DNA from: Onchocerca volvulus
Lineage: Eukaryota; Nematoda; Chromadorea; Rhabditida; Onchocercidae
Assembly (NCBI GenBank): GCA_000499405.2
Contig: HG738141.1
Coordinates: forward strand, 1,036,642-1,100,641
DNA: 64,000 nucleotides
Direction: 5' to 3'
The translations under genes were made by a program, and so were the position numbers. How positions within the stretch are numbered: the stretch's first letter is position 1; each line of letters starts with the position of its first letter. The notes below the pieces were generated by a model that was not told the DNA's origin, ran no database searches, and saw only the letters and a program-made list of their open reading frames with translations. Shown piece after piece: positions 60,801 through 64,000 of this stretch.

Positions 60801-63482
60801 GGGATGTGAGTTTCTATATTTATGTTTTAAAGTAGAATTAATTTAGTGATTTCACGGAACGATCTCGTTGGTTTTGATAATAGTATATGTTAAAAAATGA
60901 TATAGTATGGGTTCTAAATCTTACTTTGCAATGTGGTGCAATTTCCAGATTTTGAAAAATTTCTCTCTTTTTTTTGGTTATGATATCTATTGTAAGCAGA
61001 AACTTTAAAATGAATGTATCGAAACAAATTGGTTTACTTGTCCTTGATTGATTCGATACTTTTTAATTTTTCCTGTTATAATTTTATTTATTAATTCCAT
61101 TATGATGTTTGAGTTTTGAATTATGAATCATCACTAATGTTCAAAATTTTTCTTATTCAGGCACCTTCTCTGCAATATTTGAATTTGCGCTACACGTCTT
61201 TGTCCGATCGTGCCGTACCAATCTTGGCACGTGTTTTGCGTTCCCCATCGTCATTAACTATTTTACATTTGGAAAACGTTGCTCTTTCTGGACGAAACTT
61301 AATTTTAGTTGGTTGGTGCGACTTTTTTCTTTCATTTCTTATCAGCATTATAAGGTGAAAGTGTTTAGAATTTACAATGAAATGAAATTTGACATTGTTT
61401 TAAGGATTATCATTATGAAAAAAAGCATGGTAAAAGTTTCTTAACTGTAAAAAAATGCCAACTGCCTTATTAAATGAAATAATGAAGGAATGTTCCTCTT
61501 ATTTGTGCTATCTTTTAAAAGCGAATAGAGATTATAGAAATAATTTTTTTAATAAGTTAAATATTCTTATCCAGTGAAGGAAAATTAGAATTTTTTATAT
61601 GAATTTGTACCATGAAGATAAGACTGTTCATTGCTCCTACTGATTAATTATGAAGAGTTGCCTTTGAATAGTATGGATACTCTTTCCTTAATTTCATATA
61701 AGAAATTAGAAACTTTTGTATCATAAGGAAGTTTCATGCCAACGCTATATTTTTTAAAACATTTCTTAGTTAATATAATATAGCTTCAGTGCATGCATAA
61801 TTTTATTAAAGGATGTGCACTGAAGGGAAACACGAGACTGAGAGAGCTTTACTTGGGTGAGAATAACCTGCAGCCTGCAGATGGTGCTCATATTTATCAG
61901 ATTATCATCACCAGTGTATCAATTCAATTGCTTGACCTACGAAACAATCAATTACAGGTTTGCATTTATTTATAATCTTTAAATGAATGAAGTGAAATAT
62001 ATCACTTTTATTGCTTGGTATTCTTTACAAAATCTCAAAATAATAAACCGCAATATGGAGTTTGGAAAGAAGAATTTTATAGCTTGTGATTTAATATGTT
62101 GCTATGGTCAGTCATTGTGGTTTAGAAATAACCAATTTTAACCTAAACGAATAATGAAATGACTTCTTATGGATTTAGGATGGTGGTTTACGTCATATTT
62201 GTGACGCATTGAGGCACCGTGACACAACGAAAAATAGTGTGTTGTCAGCATTGGTATTATGGAATAATAGATTAACAAGTAATGGAATGGAAGCATTGGC
62301 ACAAGCATTGGTTAGTTTTCGTTATATTATTTATTTTTGAGTTCGATGAAAGCTTTCAGTAGTATCAATTTACTCCTTTGCTTCAAATAATCCTTTGCTG
62401 TTGGATCTTTTATCATCATTTGTTGGGATAATTTGATGAATGTTCTGCATAATTTTGTGCAAAAATTTGAAATAAAAACTTGTAATATTAGTTCCTTAAT
62501 GGTAGCTCACATTATTGAACAGGAACTTGTTTAAGCGCAAATATTAGTGTCCAAAATACCTCTATTCCATCTTAAATCAAAAATCTTTTATAGCTGATTA
62601 ATATATCAATTTTACATTGCAGAAGGAAAATAATAAATTGGAAACACTGAATATTGGCAATAATAGTTTGCTATTGGAAGGTATTGTTAAGCTTAAACCA
62701 GCGTTACAGCAGAATTGTAGTATACAGAGGCTTGGCTTGCAAGCGACAAATCTTGATTGTCAAAGTATGTTCATCCTTTCCATCTATTAGAAATTTCACA
62801 AAATATATTCGCTCCTTCCATATGTAGGAATTTCGGAAAACCTTTGCCAGTAAATCTGGAATTTTCTCGTTGCTTACTTTTATTGGTTATTTATTAATGA
62901 GATTATCTGGAAATTTTTTCAGCTTAGTAAATCTCTCAATACCGCATGATGATTGCTTGCTGGCTGTGTGAGGGCTGCCTTGATTGGCCAAGAATGCCAT
63001 CTATCAGCAGTTTATTTTAGTGGATCATACTGCTTGGCTTTAACCAGAAATGCTGTAGTATCTTTCCAGAAACTTGAAATTACTGATTATTTTTTCAGCT
63101 ATACTTCGATATAGCTTCGTCAAAAACTTAATTATTAAAAATTCCAACTTGATTTCATGCTTTAGTCTAATTTTGTTGAAGATTTAAGTGTCAGAATAGA
63201 AAGTGAATATGATAAGAATTTTATGTGTGAGTATGATGGCTGTGTTGTCTGTTCTGTTCTCTAATCCAGTAAAATTTAAATAGTTATGGAATCCGTTTTT
63301 TAGGTGCAATTGTATTGGCAGAATGTTTAGCAGATAATAAAGTGATGATACGATTAGATTTACGAGATAATCCATGTATTGGATCTGCTGGCCTATTAGC
63401 ACTTCATCTCGCAATGAAAATGAATACATCATTAACAGTTTTGAATTTGGATACATCGGTTGCTCAGTCCAGTAGTTTAAAG
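57856..63482 (+). CDS. PPP1R37: PPP1R37-type leucine-rich-repeat PP1 regulatory subunit (C-terminus beyond window)
   Basis: PPP1R37 (LRRC68) binds and restrains protein phosphatase 1. Eleven exons are visible: 57856-58171, 58603-58719, 59276-59370, 59971-60019, 60188-60288, 60686-60805, 61161-61311, 61812-61957, 62179-62310, 62623-62764 and 63304-63482, giving 516 residues and ending in phase at a donor, so more exons follow. Residues 1-105 are low complexity with a Gln-rich patch and runs of Ser/Thr. RNVHF at 121-125 fits the PP1-docking RVxF motif, followed by PDVIV as in the human protein. Ribonuclease-inhibitor-like LRRs run from about 180 onward (LNLSFNKQINLRGWQA, SLQYLNLR, ILHLENVALSGR, RELYLGENN, LLDLRNNQL, LVLWNNRLTSNGM, RLDLRDNP). 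The start is the first in-frame ATG; another ATG lies two codons later. Confidence 0.93.
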
Positions 63483-64000
63483 GTTTTGCATTTGCTTATT
63501 TGGATAGTATATTTTCAATCTTGTTTGGATCCATTATTTGATGCATGCAAATTCTTTTTTTTTTTCTGACGAAGTTAGGTGTCTTTTATTTCAGTCGATA
63601 TGAACAGAATAGCCTAAACTTGGATAAAACTTGGCATCATTAAATTTAGATTTTTATTATGATATGTGAAACCCATAGAGTAGCTTTTCTAGAGTTATAG
63701 AGTTCGTTAGACCTGATCATGGTTATGGTTAGACTTGATATTTTCTGAAATCATTTGTTAAATGTGCTGGTCGATCATTTGTTAAGTGCGTTTTTCTTGT
63801 AGCATACTAAGTGTAAACTGACCTTTTAAATTTGTTTAATATATCGATTATTTATGTTGGCTTGTGTTTGCATTGTTCATTCAAATCGTTAGTATAGATG
63901 TTTCTAATTAGCTTGCTTCCGCTATCCTTTCATTCAATCGGATGTTATAATCAGCACAATGTAATGATAATGAGAAGATCTTTAAATTGAATTTACTGGA

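Noticed and set aside
1..64000. tRNA genes, conserved microRNAs and transposon proteins
   Set aside because: Looked for B-box-like GTTCGANTC words, common nematode microRNA sequences, and transposase or reverse-transcriptase motifs; none found by eye.

Overview
The window looks like nuclear DNA of a parasitic roundworm, most likely a spirurid or filarial (clade III) nematode. This is inferred from several things: very AT-rich sequence with long homopolymer runs; many-exon genes with small introns ending in a TTTCAG-type acceptor; proteins that read as nematode orthologues (an EAT-16-like RGS protein and a MOLO-1-like TPM protein beside conserved metazoan BBS2, exportin-7 and PPP1R37); and a short array of TTAGGC, the nematode telomere hexamer. 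Species was not determined.

Layout. (1) 1-2800, minus: BBS2, a BBSome/ciliary subunit, N-terminal part only. Just upstream lie an interstitial telomere-repeat tract and a candidate RFX/DAF-19 X-box. (2) 3771-6239, plus: a complete testis-specific-type serine/threonine kinase (TSSK family), transcribed away from bbs-2. (3) 6899-7423: an unassigned 174-codon open frame on minus. (4) 8979-16062, plus: a highly divergent serpin-like protein whose reactive-centre region is expanded by about 310 residues. The first exon was not found. This is the most unusual gene in the window. (5) 18417-30671, plus: exportin-7, 24 exons, complete. (6) 30672-37005: gene-poor DNA with a GT tract and a decaying 38-bp minisatellite. 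(7) 37006-39328, plus: a secreted or type-I membrane TPM-domain protein with a polycysteine juxtamembrane patch and Gly-rich tail. (8) 43060-52159, minus: an R7-class RGS protein (EAT-16 type; DEP-DHEX-GGL-RGS), 12 exons. (9) 52160-57855: intergenic DNA rich in simple repeats. (10) 57856 to beyond the end, plus: PPP1R37-type leucine-rich-repeat regulator of PP1, C-terminus outside the window.

The genes are well separated and on both strands, so there is no sign of an operon or of one pathway. All exon models were built by hand from splice signals, reading-frame continuity and remembered family sequences. Two introns (in the TPM gene and in eat-16) are only consistent with GC-AG splicing. No tRNA, rRNA, CRISPR array or recognisable transposon open reading frame was found.
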